Assembly (NCBI GenBank): GCA_900314995.1
Contig: OMXK01000012.1
Coordinates: 1 to 64,000, forward strand
Reading direction: 5' to 3'
From: an uncultured Prevotella sp.
GTDB taxonomy: Bacteria > Bacteroidota > Bacteroidia > Bacteroidales > Bacteroidaceae
DNA length: 64,000 bases
Translations under genes and position numbers: made by a program
Shown here: piece by piece, positions 6,729 to 15,321 of the stretch
Numbering within the stretch: position 1 is the first letter of the stretch
How the letters are laid out: every line of letters begins with the position of its first letter
Notes under the pieces: model-generated
Database searches by the model: none
Told to the model about the DNA's origin: nothing
What the model saw: only the letters and a program-made list of their open reading frames with translations

Positions 6729-7229
6729 CTATACCGAGTGATGACTGAGCAACCGCTGCTCGGCCAGTTGCTCGTATTTGGTGCCGGGGCGGCCGTAGTT
6801 GGCGTATGGATAGATGCTGATGCCGCCACGAGGCGTGAAGAGGCCGATGACCTCGATATACTTGGGATCCATGAGTCTGATGAGATCCTTCATGATGATG
6901 TTCACGCAGTCTTCATGGAAATCGCCGTGGTTGCGGAACGAGAAGAGATACAGCTTCAGACTCTTCGACTCCACTATCCGCTCGCCGGGGAGATACATGA
7001 TCTTGATCTCAGCAAAGTCGGGCTGACCCGTGATGGGGCAAAGCGACGTAAACTCGGGGCAGTTGAACTGCACCCAGTAGTCGTTCTCAGGATGCTTGTT
7101 CTGAAACGTTTCCAGCACCTCCGGGGCGTAATCCATCCGATACTCGGTCTTCTTGCCGAGCGCCTTCAGCCCCATTCCCGAGCGGGGCTCGCCTACCCGT
7201 TGCCTTTCATTTTCTCTGTCTGTACTCAT
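6729..7229 (-). CDS. queF: NADPH-dependent preQ0 reductase QueF
   Basis: Reduces 7-cyano-7-deazaguanine (preQ0) to preQ1 in queuosine biosynthesis. It is the short (unimodular) type, 166 residues. The catalytic Cys64 lies in [12 protein letters not shown] with Asp71 following. The NADPH/substrate motif ESKS is at 87-90, and the FRNHGDFHE segment (His101, His105, Glu106) completes the active site. The start overlaps the yhhQ stop by 4 nt (ATGA), so the two are translationally coupled. Both lie downstream of the preQ1-I riboswitch at 7922-7968. Confidence 0.96.
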   Translation of the reverse strand: MSTDRENERQRVGEPRSGMGLKALGKKTEYRMDYAPEVLETFQNKHPENDYWVQFNCPEFTSLCPITGQPDFAEIKIMYLPGERIVESKSLKLYLFSFRNHGDFHEDCVNIIMKDLIRLMDPKYIEVIGLFTPRGGISIYPYANYGRPGTKYEQLAEQRLLSHHSV

Positions 7230-7918
7230 AGTTCTTTCACCTTAAATATATTATAAGTCACATCCTTGTCGAACACATCCTCGTGGTCGTGGAGTTTCGT
7301 AAACTTCACCACTCGGATGGTAATCGGCAACACCAATATCTCGTAAAGCGTCTTCAGCGTCACTTGCGTGATCACCAGCGACGGCATCTCCTCCCAGGGA
7401 ATCACGCCACCCAGGGCCAGCGGGAAGAAGATGACAGAGTCGGTCAATTCGCCGAAGATCGTACTCAGCACCGCACGACGGGAGAAGTTACGACCATCTG
7501 ACGAGAGCTTCATCCGGCTCATCACGTAGGCATTCATGAACGAGCCGCAAATAAAGGCCAGGAACGAAGCGCCGGCGATACGCGGAGCCAGACCGAAGAT
7601 CTGGTGGAAGCCCTCTTCTCCGTGCCAATAGGGAGCACCCGGAATCCAGTCGGCGATGGCGCCGAAGGCCACAAACAGGAAGTTCATCGCAAATCCCATC
7701 CAGATGAGCAGGCGGGTGCGGCCATAGCCCCATACCTCGCACACCACATCGTTGATGATGTAACTCACGGGGAACACAATCAGACCTGCCGTCATGTTTG
7801 CCGGTCCAAAAGAGATTTGCTTAGTCTCGAGCACGTTTGCCGTAATCAGGCATACGCAGAACAGTATGCCGTAAAACATAAACAGCACACTGATTTTTTG
7901 TTCAGTTCTATTTTTCAT
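7226..7918 (-). CDS. yhhQ: Queuosine precursor transporter (YhhQ/VUT family)
   Basis: 230-residue inner-membrane protein with about six hydrophobic spans. Family signatures are [18 protein letters not shown] near the N terminus, [21 protein letters not shown], and the C-terminal [20 protein letters not shown]. YhhQ proteins import preQ0/preQ1. Pairing with queF fits salvage of preQ0 that is then reduced in the cell. The ATG (7918) directly follows the A-rich tail of the preQ1-I riboswitch, so translation of this gene should respond to preQ1. Confidence 0.94.
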   Translation of the reverse strand: MKNRTEQKISVLFMFYGILFCVCLITANVLETKQISFGPANMTAGLIVFPVSYIINDVVCEVWGYGRTRLLIWMGFAMNFLFVAFGAIADWIPGAPYWHGEEGFHQIFGLAPRIAGASFLAFICGSFMNAYVMSRMKLSSDGRNFSRRAVLSTIFGELTDSVIFFPLALGGVIPWEEMPSLVITQVTLKTLYEILVLPITIRVVKFTKLHDHEDVFDKDVTYNIFKVKEL

Positions 7919-7921
7919 TTT

Positions 7922-7968
7922 CTTGTTTTGTTAAAGGGGGTTAGCCCGAAGGCGTCGCAAGTACCCCT
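7922..7968 (-). promoter_or_regulatory. preQ1-I riboswitch, translational, with extended loop
   Basis: In the minus-strand RNA, AGGGG pairs with CCCCU (P1). CUUG just after P1 pairs with CAAG at the far end of the A-rich tail (P2), forming an H-type pseudoknot. The tail UUAACAAAACAAG is identical to that of the well-studied Thermoanaerobacter preQ1-I aptamer, and an unpaired C after UAA precedes the P1 3' strand, as expected for the ligand-binding C. The loop between P2 and P1 is longer than usual and holds a GCC-UUCG-GGC mini-hairpin. The tail abuts the yhhQ ATG, so ligand binding would hide the A-rich initiation region. No T-run is present, arguing for translational control. Confidence 0.88.
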
Positions 7969-7979
7969 ATGATTATACA

Positions 7980-8963
7980 TTACAATAGCCAGATAAGCCA
8001 GCCCATATAGGCCAGGAAACCGCCAATCAGCACGAATCCCTCCCTACGTGATACCGAATACTTGGTGAAGGCGAAAAGCCACAACAGTCCCACACTCACC
8101 AGCATCATCATCAGGTCGATGATGGTGATACCCATGATGCGCAAGGGATGAACCGCAGCCGTCACACCGAGGATCATCAGGATATTGAAGACATTTGAGC
8201 CGATGACGTTGCCGATGGCAATGGCGGAACGACCCTTATAGGCTGCCACCACGCTCGTGGCAAGCTCGGGCAGCGACGTGCCGCCAGCCACGATGGTCAG
8301 ACCGACAACGCTCGGACGCACACCGAAACGATAGGCCACATAAGTAGCGGCATCAACGAAAAGGTTACTGCCGACGATCAGACAGGCCAGTCCCAGCACG
8401 ATCATCGAGAGATTGCGCCACAACTTTGAATAGTCCTTCGGCATCTCCTTGAGATCCTCGCGCTCCTCCTCCGTGGGCATCAGACCCTCTTTCTTCGCAG
8501 CATTGAACGTGTAGACCATAAAGACCAGGAAGCCTGTCAACAGGATGAAACCGTCGCTACGGCTGATCTCGTTACCCCAAAGGTGAGGCGAGTCCATATC
8601 GTCGAAGCAGAGCATAAACAGCAAGATGGATGCAATCACCGCAAAGGGGATATCCTTCTTGACAGTCGACTTGGCTACTGCCATCGGCGCCACCACAGCC
8701 GAACAGCCCACGATGAGCATCGTATTGAAGATGTTGGAACCTATGACATTACCCACAGCCAGATCAGCCGTTCCCTTGAAGGCCGACACCATACTGACGA
8801 ACAGTTCAGGAGCCGACGTTCCGGCTGCCACGATGGTCAAACCGATGATGATCTCAGGCACGTTCATTCCGCGAGCCAACGAGGCGGCGCCGTCTGTCAG
8901 ACGGTCTGCTCCCCAGATAACGAGGGCTACGCCTACTACAATAAATACAATGTTCAGCAACAT
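7980..8963 (-). CDS. Calcium/sodium antiporter, YrbG-like CaCA family
   Basis: 327 residues, about ten membrane spans in two homologous halves. Each half carries an alpha-repeat: GTSAPELFVSMVSAFKGTAD with GNVIGSNIFNT in the first, and GGTSLPELATSVVAAYKGRS with GNVIGSNVFNILM in the second. The acidic Glu in each PEL motif binds the cation. A charged cytoplasmic loop (EEEREDLKEMPKDY) separates the halves. It lies 19 nt after the S4-protein gene and 61 nt before yhhQ, inside the same operon. Confidence 0.93.
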   Translation of the reverse strand: MLLNIVFIVVGVALVIWGADRLTDGAASLARGMNVPEIIIGLTIVAAGTSAPELFVSMVSAFKGTADLAVGNVIGSNIFNTMLIVGCSAVVAPMAVAKSTVKKDIPFAVIASILLFMLCFDDMDSPHLWGNEISRSDGFILLTGFLVFMVYTFNAAKKEGLMPTEEEREDLKEMPKDYSKLWRNLSMIVLGLACLIVGSNLFVDAATYVAYRFGVRPSVVGLTIVAGGTSLPELATSVVAAYKGRSAIAIGNVIGSNVFNILMILGVTAAVHPLRIMGITIIDLMMMLVSVGLLWLFAFTKYSVSRREGFVLIGGFLAYMGWLIWLL

Positions 8964-8982
8964 ATCTTTTACTTTTAATCAT

Positions 8983-9420
8983 CTAGTCTTCATCATCACT
9001 GTCCCAGTCTTCATCGAAGAAACTGTCGAAGTCGCCCTCCAGCGAGGGACCGACGAAAGCATCCATCGCCCGACGGTCTTTCTTTGTAGGGCGCCCCGTA
9101 CCTCTGGCACGGTTTACGAAACCGCTGATGCGGTTCATCTCCAGCAACTCGTACTGATCGGGAGTTGTCACATTCTCATATACCTCGGGCAGCAGCTTAG
9201 CCCCTACCCGCTGTTCGATAGGCTTCAGAATCTTAAAGGAATAGGTCACCGGCGGCTTGCGCACACAAACGGTCTCACCGGCCTTCACGGTATGCGAAGG
9301 CTTCACGTTCACCCCGCCGATCATCACGCGGCCATTCTTACAGGCATCGGCTGCAATAGAGCGGGTCTTGAAGATCCGCGCTGCCCAGAGCCATTTGTCG
9401 ATACGTGCTACCTCTCCCAT
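8983..9420 (-). CDS. S4-domain RNA-binding protein (Hsp15/HslR-like)
   Basis: 145 residues. The N-terminal S4 domain (RIDKWLWAARIFKTRSIAAD, GRVMIGGVNVKPSHTVKAGE) is that of Hsp15, which binds free 50S subunits carrying nascent chains. The basic segment GRPTKKDRRAMD is followed by a very acidic tail (DFDSFFDEDWDSDDED). The start is 1 nt after the pth stop. The context with pth (peptidyl-tRNA release) and rplY fits a role in rescuing stalled ribosomes. Confidence 0.9.
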   Translation of the reverse strand: MGEVARIDKWLWAARIFKTRSIAADACKNGRVMIGGVNVKPSHTVKAGETVCVRKPPVTYSFKILKPIEQRVGAKLLPEVYENVTTPDQYELLEMNRISGFVNRARGTGRPTKKDRRAMDAFVGPSLEGDFDSFFDEDWDSDDED

Positions 9421-9421
9421 C

Positions 9422-9994
9422 CTATTTCTTGCCTAACTTGTTATACTGGTTCATCGTGACGTCGATGCCTGCCAGCACGAAACTCTTGATGATCTCCACA
9501 GCCGTGTCGATGCTCGGCTGCAACTCTTTCAGTTCTTCTTCACTATACTTGCCCAGCACCCACTCTACCTGCATGCCACGGGGGAAGTCGTTGCCGATCC
9601 CCATACGCAGTCGGGCATAGTCCTGCCCGATGAGCTGCTGGATGTGGCCCAGGCCGTTATGCCCGCCGTTAGAACCGCTGGCCTTCAGGCGGAATGCACC
9701 CAGCGGCAGCGCCACCTCGTCGCTGATCACCAGCAGGCGGCTCTGCTCGATGTTCTCCTTGTTCAGCCAGTAGCGCACGGCATTGCCACTCAGATTCATA
9801 AACGTCGAGGGCTTGAGCAGGAAGACCTTACGCCCCTTGAGCGACGTCTCGGCTACGAAACCGTAGCGACGGTCTTCAAAATGAATATTGGACGCCTCCG
9901 CAAAGGCATCCAATACCATAAACCCTGTATTGTGGCGGGTCATCGCGTATTCATCACCGATGTTTCCCAAGCCGACAATCAAGTATTTGTCCAT
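9422..9994 (-). CDS. pth: Peptidyl-tRNA hydrolase
   Basis: 190 residues, the usual bacterial Pth1 length. It cleaves peptidyl-tRNA released from ribosomes. N-terminal [18 protein letters not shown] contains the catalytic His21; [16 protein letters not shown] and [12 protein letters not shown] are the other family blocks with active-site Asn and His residues. It follows rplY by 24 nt, a gene order widespread in bacteria. Confidence 0.97.
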   Translation of the reverse strand: MDKYLIVGLGNIGDEYAMTRHNTGFMVLDAFAEASNIHFEDRRYGFVAETSLKGRKVFLLKPSTFMNLSGNAVRYWLNKENIEQSRLLVISDEVALPLGAFRLKASGSNGGHNGLGHIQQLIGQDYARLRMGIGNDFPRGMQVEWVLGKYSEEELKELQPSIDTAVEIIKSFVLAGIDVTMNQYNKLGKK

Positions 9995-10018
9995 TCCCTA
10001 GACGCGTTTTGAGATTGA

Positions 10019-10621
10019 TTACTCGGCGTCTTCACCTGCAGCAGCTGCAGAACGAGAAGCACGTGTAGCCTTCACAGAGCATACAACAACCTGGGCAGGT
10101 GTTGAGATCTCCAGACCCTCAAACTTCAGGTCAGCCACCTTGATAACCTTGCCAAGCTTCAGCTCGGTAACGTCGATATCAAGCACAGCGGGAATCTGCT
10201 TGTAGGGAGCTGTTACATTCAGCGTACGGACAGCCTGGCTCAGACGACCACCATCGCGAACACCCTGTGCGTGACCGTTCAGCTTCACGGGGATACCGAT
10301 TGTGATGGGCTTCGTCTCGTTTACCTCGTAGAAGTCAACGTGCATCACAGCGTCTGTTGTCGGATGGAACTGCAGCTCCTTCATCACAGCCTTGTGAGCC
10401 TCGCCGTCGACAGTCAGGTTGACAACATAAACGTCGGGAGAATAAACGACCTTGCGGAGCTGGGAAGCGGGAATAGAGAATGCCATTGCCTCGGGCAGAC
10501 CGTTCTCACCTTTCTTCTCACCATACAGATTGCAAGGGATCAAGCCCTGCTTACGCATCTCTTTGCTGGCCTTCTTGCCAGTTGTGGCACGCTTCTGGCC
10601 ACTAACGCTAATTTCTTTCAT
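10019..10621 (-). CDS. rplY: 50S ribosomal protein L25/Ctc
   Basis: 200 residues. The N-terminal L25 domain (5S rRNA binding; KEISVSGQKRATTGKKASKE, GLIPCNLYG) is followed by the TL5/Ctc C-terminal domain (PVKLNGHAQGVRDGGRLSQA). A Ser/Ala-rich acidic end follows. This is the long, CTC-type form normal for Bacteroidetes. It is the first gene of a long minus-strand operon and has a clear promoter at 10711-10742. Confidence 0.97.
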   Translation of the reverse strand: MKEISVSGQKRATTGKKASKEMRKQGLIPCNLYGEKKGENGLPEAMAFSIPASQLRKVVYSPDVYVVNLTVDGEAHKAVMKELQFHPTTDAVMHVDFYEVNETKPITIGIPVKLNGHAQGVRDGGRLSQAVRTLNVTAPYKQIPAVLDIDVTELKLGKVIKVADLKFEGLEISTPAQVVVCSVKATRASRSAAAAGEDAE

Positions 10622-10710
10622 AATTGTGTTACTCTAAATTAAGTTGTTAATACCTTATTGCTTAATTCGCCATCACACGAATAATCGTAGTGCTTTGAGA
10701 AAAAGCGGTG

Positions 10711-10742
10711 CAAAGGTAGTGCTTTTTCCCTTACGAACCAAA
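10711..10742 (-). promoter_or_regulatory. rplY operon promoter
   Basis: Minus-strand TTTG (forward 10739-10742) and TACCTTTG (forward 10711-10718) are 20 nt apart. The 5' leader is about 85 nt. It probably drives rplY through queF, since no other clear promoter is seen between those genes. Confidence 0.75.
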
Positions 10743-10779
10743 TATTTGCCTAAAAAAACTCAATATTTTCCTCTTTTTC

Positions 10780-10810
10780 TTGCATTATCTCAGAAAAATA
10801 ACTACCTTTG
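10780..10810 (+). promoter_or_regulatory. nusB operon promoter
   Basis: TTG at 10780-10782 and TACCTTTG at 10803-10810 are 20 nt apart. The promoter lies back to back with that of rplY. Confidence 0.7.
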
Positions 10811-10867
10811 CACGTACAAAAGCAATTAAAAATAGGTATAATTAGAATCTAAAATGCATCAAGTGAG

Positions 10868-11932
10868 ATGATTAACAGAGAAATTATCAGAATCAAGATT
10901 GTTCAGTTAACCTACGCTTACTATCAAAACGGTAACAAGAACATCGACTCGGCTGAGAAAGAATTATTCTTCAGTCTGTCAAAGGCTTATGACCTTTACA
11001 ATTACCTGTTGGCCCTTATTGTGGCAGTAACCAAGGAAGCCAATCGCCGCAACGAAGTGCTGCAGGCTCGCGCCCAGAGAGAAGGGCTGCCCATGCCCCC
11101 GCAGAAGTTCGTCCTTAACCGATTTGCCCTCCAGCTCAGCGAGAACAAGGCACTCTTGGAGTTCTTGGAGACCCAGAAGTTTGCATGGGCCGACCACGAT
11201 GCCTTCCTCGGGCAGCTCCTGGAGCACATCGAGGCCAGCGCCATCTACCAGGAATACATGGAGAGCGATGAGGACAATTACGAAGCCGACAGGGAACTGT
11301 GGCGAAAGCTCTATAAGACATTCATCGTCGAAAACCAAGACCTCGACGCCATTCTCGAGGAAGCCAGCCTCTATTGGAACGACGACAAGGAGATCGTCGA
11401 CACCTTCGTGCTGAAGACCATCAAGCGATTCAACGAGCAGGAAGGCACAAAGCAGGAGCTGCTGCCCGAATGGGACAGCGAGGACGAGAAGGACTTCGCC
11501 CGCAAGCTCTTCCGTGCCGCCATTCTCAACGCCGACCAATACCAGCGCGCTATGAGCGACACCTCGCGCAACTGGGACTTCTCGCGACTGGCCTATATGG
11601 ATATCATCCTCATGCAGATTGCCATTGCCGAGATGATGACATTCCCCAATATTCCCATCAGCGTGACGATCAACGAATATGTCGATCTGGCAAAGCTCTA
11701 CTCCACCCGCAAGAGCAGCGGCTACATCAACGGCATGCTCGACGGCATCGCCCGCAACCTGATTAAGACAGGCCGCCTGATGAAGCACATGGACCCCAAG
11801 CCCGGCAAGGAGAATGGTGCCCCCGCACCTGAAGACAAGGAAGCCCAAGCCCAGCAGGAACGCCCCGTCAAGATGAGGCATCGCATCAAGAGGCCGTCAA
11901 CAGGCCCCAACCCTAAGAAAAAAGAGGATTAA
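10868..11932 (+). CDS. nusB: Transcription antitermination factor NusB (long form)
   Basis: 354 residues, longer than the 140-150 of most NusB but normal for Bacteroidetes. MINREIIRIKIVQLTYAYYQ opens the protein. The NusB RNA-binding fold is in the second half (FARKLFRAAILNADQY, WDFSRLAYMDIILMQIAIAEM, ISVTINEYVDLAKLYSTRKS, YINGMLDGIARNL). The C-terminal tail is charged, ending PNPKKKED. It binds boxA with S10/NusE in rRNA antitermination. First gene of nusB-yajC-ybbR-coaE-DUF5606. Confidence 0.95.
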   Translation: MINREIIRIKIVQLTYAYYQNGNKNIDSAEKELFFSLSKAYDLYNYLLALIVAVTKEANRRNEVLQARAQREGLPMPPQKFVLNRFALQLSENKALLEFLETQKFAWADHDAFLGQLLEHIEASAIYQEYMESDEDNYEADRELWRKLYKTFIVENQDLDAILEEASLYWNDDKEIVDTFVLKTIKRFNEQEGTKQELLPEWDSEDEKDFARKLFRAAILNADQYQRAMSDTSRNWDFSRLAYMDIILMQIAIAEMMTFPNIPISVTINEYVDLAKLYSTRKSSGYINGMLDGIARNLIKTGRLMKHMDPKPGKENGAPAPEDKEAQAQQERPVKMRHRIKRPSTGPNPKKKED

Positions 11933-11953
11933 TCAAACACATTATTAATATAT

Positions 11954-12271
11954 ATGACAAATATCGTATTAGCGGCTCAGGCTGCACAAGGAGGCGGCAT
12001 GAGTATGATTATCATGATGGTAGCCATCTTCGCCATCATGTGGTTCTTCATGATCAAGCCACAACAGAAGAAACAGAAGGAAATCCAGAAGTTCCAGAAC
12101 GAACTGACTGAAGGTACAGAGGTAGTTACTGGCGGCGGTATCCACGGCGTGGTCAAGAGTATCGACCTCACCAAGAACACCGTCGACGTTAAGATTGCCC
12201 GCGACGTGATCGTCACCGTCGAGAAGACATCAGTCTTCAAGGACATGGCCAGCACCACCGTTCAGAAGTAG
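11954..12271 (+). CDS. yajC: Preprotein translocase subunit YajC
   Basis: 105 residues: one N-terminal membrane span (MIIMMVAIFAIMWFFMI), the invariant KPQQKK motif directly after it, then a small cytoplasmic domain (GTEVVTGGGIHGVVKSID). Accessory subunit of the SecDF-YajC complex. It lies 21 nt after nusB. Confidence 0.95.
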   Translation: MTNIVLAAQAAQGGGMSMIIMMVAIFAIMWFFMIKPQQKKQKEIQKFQNELTEGTEVVTGGGIHGVVKSIDLTKNTVDVKIARDVIVTVEKTSVFKDMASTTVQK

Positions 12272-12283
12272 TACCTGCAGGCC

Positions 12284-13264
12284 ATGAATATCAGGGGAAT
12301 AGGACGTTTCATCAGACTCTTCTTGTTCAGCAGAGGCAACAAGGAGTTTCTGATATTCCTGTTTTTCCTGGCACTATCCGGCGCCTTCTGGCTGTCGCTC
12401 ACGCTCAACGACACTTACGAACAGGAATTTGCCATCCCCGTGGCCGTCGTCGACGTACCCAAGAATGCCGTCCTCACCTCAGATGAGGTCGACACCGTCA
12501 AGATGACGATCCGCGACAAGGGCATCTTCCTGATCAGCTATTACTACGGCGACTATCTGAAGAATATCCGCATCCACTTCCGCAGCCACTCCCACAACAA
12601 CGGCACAGGAACCATCGCGGCGCAGGAACTGCAGAAAATCGTCTATTCACGGCTGTTCAGTTCGTCAAAGATCCTCAGCACCAAGCCCGACAAGCTGGAG
12701 TTCTACTACAGCTACGGTACTAAAAAAAAGGTACCCGTGCGCTGGAGCGGGCGCGTAATACCCGAAGAGCTCTACTTCATCTCGCGTGTGGAATACTCAC
12801 CCGACAGCGTCACCATCTATGCCTCAGAGGAGAAACTCGACAGCATCAACATGGTGTACACAGAGCAGCTCAACTACGCCAACTTCCGCGACACGCTCTC
12901 AGTCTACTGCCGTCTCAGCAAGATCAAGAGCGTGAAGATGGTGCCCGACCATGTGCAAGTCAACTTCTTTACCGACGTGCTCACCGAGGAGCGTATCGAG
13001 GGAATCCCCGTGCAGGGCATCAACATGCCCGAGGGCAAGACCCTCCGCACCTTCCCCGCCAAGGTGGCCGTCAATTTCGTCACGGGTGTCAACGTCTATC
13101 GCAACCTGCGGCCCCAGGACTTCACCGTTGTCGTCGACTACAACGACATCAAGAAGAATCTCTCCGAGAAGTGCGATATCCATCTCAAGAATGTGCCCAG
13201 CGGCATCTCGCGGGCACGATTGGAGACCACCCAAGTAGATTATCTGATAGAATCACAAGAATAA
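12284..13264 (+). CDS. YbbR-like domain protein
   Basis: 326 residues with an N-terminal membrane span (FLIFLFFLALSGAFWLSLTL) and an extracytoplasmic part of YbbR-type beta repeats (AIPVAVVDVPKNAVL..., FTVVVDYNDIKKNLSEK). In Firmicutes, YbbR proteins (CdaR) regulate the diadenylate cyclase CdaA. Whether this holds here cannot be told, since no cyclase gene is adjacent. The stop overlaps the coaE start by one base (TAATG). Confidence 0.8.
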   Translation: MNIRGIGRFIRLFLFSRGNKEFLIFLFFLALSGAFWLSLTLNDTYEQEFAIPVAVVDVPKNAVLTSDEVDTVKMTIRDKGIFLISYYYGDYLKNIRIHFRSHSHNNGTGTIAAQELQKIVYSRLFSSSKILSTKPDKLEFYYSYGTKKKVPVRWSGRVIPEELYFISRVEYSPDSVTIYASEEKLDSINMVYTEQLNYANFRDTLSVYCRLSKIKSVKMVPDHVQVNFFTDVLTEERIEGIPVQGINMPEGKTLRTFPAKVAVNFVTGVNVYRNLRPQDFTVVVDYNDIKKNLSEKCDIHLKNVPSGISRARLETTQVDYLIESQE

Positions 13265-13830
13265 TGAAATTAGGAATCGCCGGAGGTATCGGCAGCGGCA
13301 AAAGCTATGTATCCCAGAAGATCAGGGAATACGGCTATGAGGTCTACGACTGCGATGAGGCTGCCAAACGGCTCATCAGCACCTCGCCCGACATCCGCCA
13401 GCAGTTCATCAGCCTGATAGGTTCTGATGCCTATACTGCCGACGGACAACTCAACAAACCAGTCGTGACCAACTTCCTGCTAGCTTCGAAAGCCAACGGG
13501 AAAGCCATCAACGACATCGTGCATCCAGCCGTTTTCCGCGACTTCGAGGAGAGCGGACTGCAGTTTATGGAGAGCGCCATCATGTTCGAATCGGGCATCT
13601 ACAAGCTCGTCGACCGCGTGCTGGCAGTCGTCGCCCCAAAGGAGGTGCGCATCCAGCGCGTCATGGCCCGCGACGGCATCTCACGCGAGAAAGTGCTGGA
13701 TTGGATGGACAGGCAGATCTCGCAGAAAGAACTTATCCAGAAGTCCGACTTCGTCATCGTGAACGACGGCCAGACAGAAATCGACAAACAATTAAAAAAG
13801 ATTATAGTACAATGCAACAAACAGTTTTAG
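13264..13830 (+). CDS. coaE: Dephospho-CoA kinase
   Basis: 188 residues. It catalyses the last step of CoA synthesis. The P-loop GGIGSGKS is at residues 7-14, followed by YDCDEAAK and the lid/substrate segments IVHPAVFRDF and RDGISREKVLDWMDRQ. I chose the ATG at 13264, which overlaps the YbbR stop and puts the P-loop at the usual distance; the in-frame Met at 13171 is inside the previous gene. It overlaps the next gene by 19 nt. Confidence 0.96.
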   Translation: MKLGIAGGIGSGKSYVSQKIREYGYEVYDCDEAAKRLISTSPDIRQQFISLIGSDAYTADGQLNKPVVTNFLLASKANGKAINDIVHPAVFRDFEESGLQFMESAIMFESGIYKLVDRVLAVVAPKEVRIQRVMARDGISREKVLDWMDRQISQKELIQKSDFVIVNDGQTEIDKQLKKIIVQCNKQF

Positions 13831-14309
13831 CCATCTCCGGCAAACCCGGACTTTACAAGCTCGTATCCAGAGGAAAGAATAATCTCATCGTAGAGGCCCT
13901 CGACGCCACTCATAAGCGTATGCCCGCCTTCGCCACAGACCGCATCACGTCGCTCTCCGACATCGCCATGTACACCGAGACCGACGATGTGCCCCTGATG
14001 GATGTTCTCGAGAACATGAAGAATCTCGAAGGCGGCAAGAAGGCCAGCATCAACGAGAAGAAAGCCTCAGGCCAGGAGCTGCGCGACTATTTCACCAAGG
14101 TGCTGCCCGAATGGGATCAGGAGCGCGTGCAGAACAGCCACATCAAGAAGCTCATCACCTGGTACAACATCCTCGTCGAGGCCGGCATCACCGACTTCAA
14201 GGATGCCGCCGAAGCCCCCGCAGCCGAGGAGACTCCCGCAGCCGAAGAAGCCCCCGCTGCTGAAACTCCCGCAAAGGAAGCCCCCAAAAAGGAGAAAAAG
14301 AAGAAATAA
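13812..14309 (+). CDS. DUF5606 family protein
   Basis: 165 residues, a conserved Bacteroidetes protein of unknown function. The N-terminal domain (MQQTVLAISGKPGLYKLVSR) is small and beta-rich; a helical segment follows (GQELRDYFTKVLPEWDQERV, IKKLITWYNILVEAGI). The C terminus is an Ala/Pro/Glu-rich low-complexity tail (repeats of the type AAEEAPAAE) ending in a Lys run, KKEKKKK. The start lies inside coaE, which fixes their co-expression. A terminator follows at 14334-14372. Confidence 0.85.
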   Translation: MQQTVLAISGKPGLYKLVSRGKNNLIVEALDATHKRMPAFATDRITSLSDIAMYTETDDVPLMDVLENMKNLEGGKKASINEKKASGQELRDYFTKVLPEWDQERVQNSHIKKLITWYNILVEAGITDFKDAAEAPAAEETPAAEEAPAAETPAKEAPKKEKKKK

Positions 14310-14333
14310 CTCCTACCCGCTCCCAAAACCAAA

Positions 14334-14372
14334 TCCCTCAGCAAGTCTCCCGACCGGCTGAGGGATTATTTC
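14334..14372 (+). terminator. Rho-independent terminator of the nusB operon
   Basis: CCCTCAGC and GCTGAGGG form a stem, followed by a T-rich stretch (ATTATTTCT). It lies between convergent genes and may serve both. Confidence 0.75.
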
Positions 14373-14387
14373 TCAATGCGTCTCAAT

Positions 14388-15212
14388 TTACTCCACCTCG
14401 TAGCCTTTAACTTGAATGGCTGGGCAGACGGGGAGTTTCTTGGTCTTTCCCTTCACGGCATTGCGATACAAGCCGTTTTTCATATAGGCATTCAAGTATA
14501 AGAAGCCCTTCTCACCAAAACCATCCACCACACGGATGCTGACATAATAGTCTGTCTTGGGCTTCAGCACAATGTTCTCCTCTGGGCGGATATCTAAGAT
14601 GTATTTGCTCTTTTCGTTGGTGAGTGTCTCGTATATCGGCTTCTGGTGGACATTCACAAACTGATCGCCTTTCCTCTCATAGACATTGATGCTCACCATG
14701 CATTGCTTGAAGGTACAGCCAGATATCTTCACCAGAATATCGCTGATGACATAACTCTTGTTACATGAGAAAGCGACACCGCCCTCAGGCCCCAAGTCCG
14801 ATCCTTGCCCAGAGGTGCCAACGAGTCCTGGGGCGGGAATGCCTTTGCCTACGATGGTCTTGGGCTTATTCTTCTTGCCAATCACCACCTCAGCAAGTTC
14901 AACCACCTTGTCTTTCAGCACTACGGTGAGTTCGTCACTTTTGGAATATTCCTCGTAGGGAATCTCTGTGGTGAGATACGACACGTGGCTGAACGATAGT
15001 TCCCTCTTCAGTCCAGCAGGAATCGTGAGTACAAAGTTTCCCTTTGCGTCTGAGATGACGCCAACACTATCGTTCTCGAATCCGATACTGACGTATTCGA
15101 TGCTCTCGCCCCGTTCGTTGACAACATTACCCTTGACGGTAGTCTGTGCCGATACTGACGATGCTATTGTCATAATGGCTATCAGTATCACAAATAATAT
15201 GTTCTTTTTCAT
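14388..15212 (-). CDS. Secreted protein with carboxypeptidase-regulatory-like domain
   Basis: 274 residues. Signal peptide MKKNILFVILIAIMTIASS ending near SAQ; then a CarboxypepD_reg-like beta-sandwich at about 25-105 (VKGNVVNERGESIEYVSIGF, GVISDAKGNFVLTIPAG). The remaining C-terminal region of about 150 residues (VSINVYERKGDQFVNVHQKP, DIRPEENIVLKPKTDYYVSI) looks like a second beta domain. No barrel or TonB plug follows, so this is not a receptor. It is likely periplasmic or surface-exposed, role unknown. A promoter is at 15283-15315. Confidence 0.75.
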   Translation of the reverse strand: MKKNILFVILIAIMTIASSVSAQTTVKGNVVNERGESIEYVSIGFENDSVGVISDAKGNFVLTIPAGLKRELSFSHVSYLTTEIPYEEYSKSDELTVVLKDKVVELAEVVIGKKNKPKTIVGKGIPAPGLVGTSGQGSDLGPEGGVAFSCNKSYVISDILVKISGCTFKQCMVSINVYERKGDQFVNVHQKPIYETLTNEKSKYILDIRPEENIVLKPKTDYYVSIRVVDGFGEKGFLYLNAYMKNGLYRNAVKGKTKKLPVCPAIQVKGYEVE

Positions 15213-15282
15213 CTTCTATTCTTCACTACTATAGTTCGACATATCTGCCGGAGTACAATCCAAAGCCTTGCAAATTCGGCTG

Positions 15283-15315
15283 CAAAGGTAATCGTGTTTG
15301 TCGAAATACGGCAAA
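15283..15315 (-). promoter_or_regulatory. Promoter of the gene at 14388-15212
   Basis: Minus-strand TTTG (forward 15312-15315) and TACCTTTG (forward 15283-15290), 21 nt apart. Confidence 0.65.
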
Positions 15316-15321
15316 TTATAG

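Noticed and set aside
10979-11881. 300-codon minus-strand ORF
   Set aside because: Antisense to nusB, with the hydrophobic, Leu/Val-rich look of a shadow.
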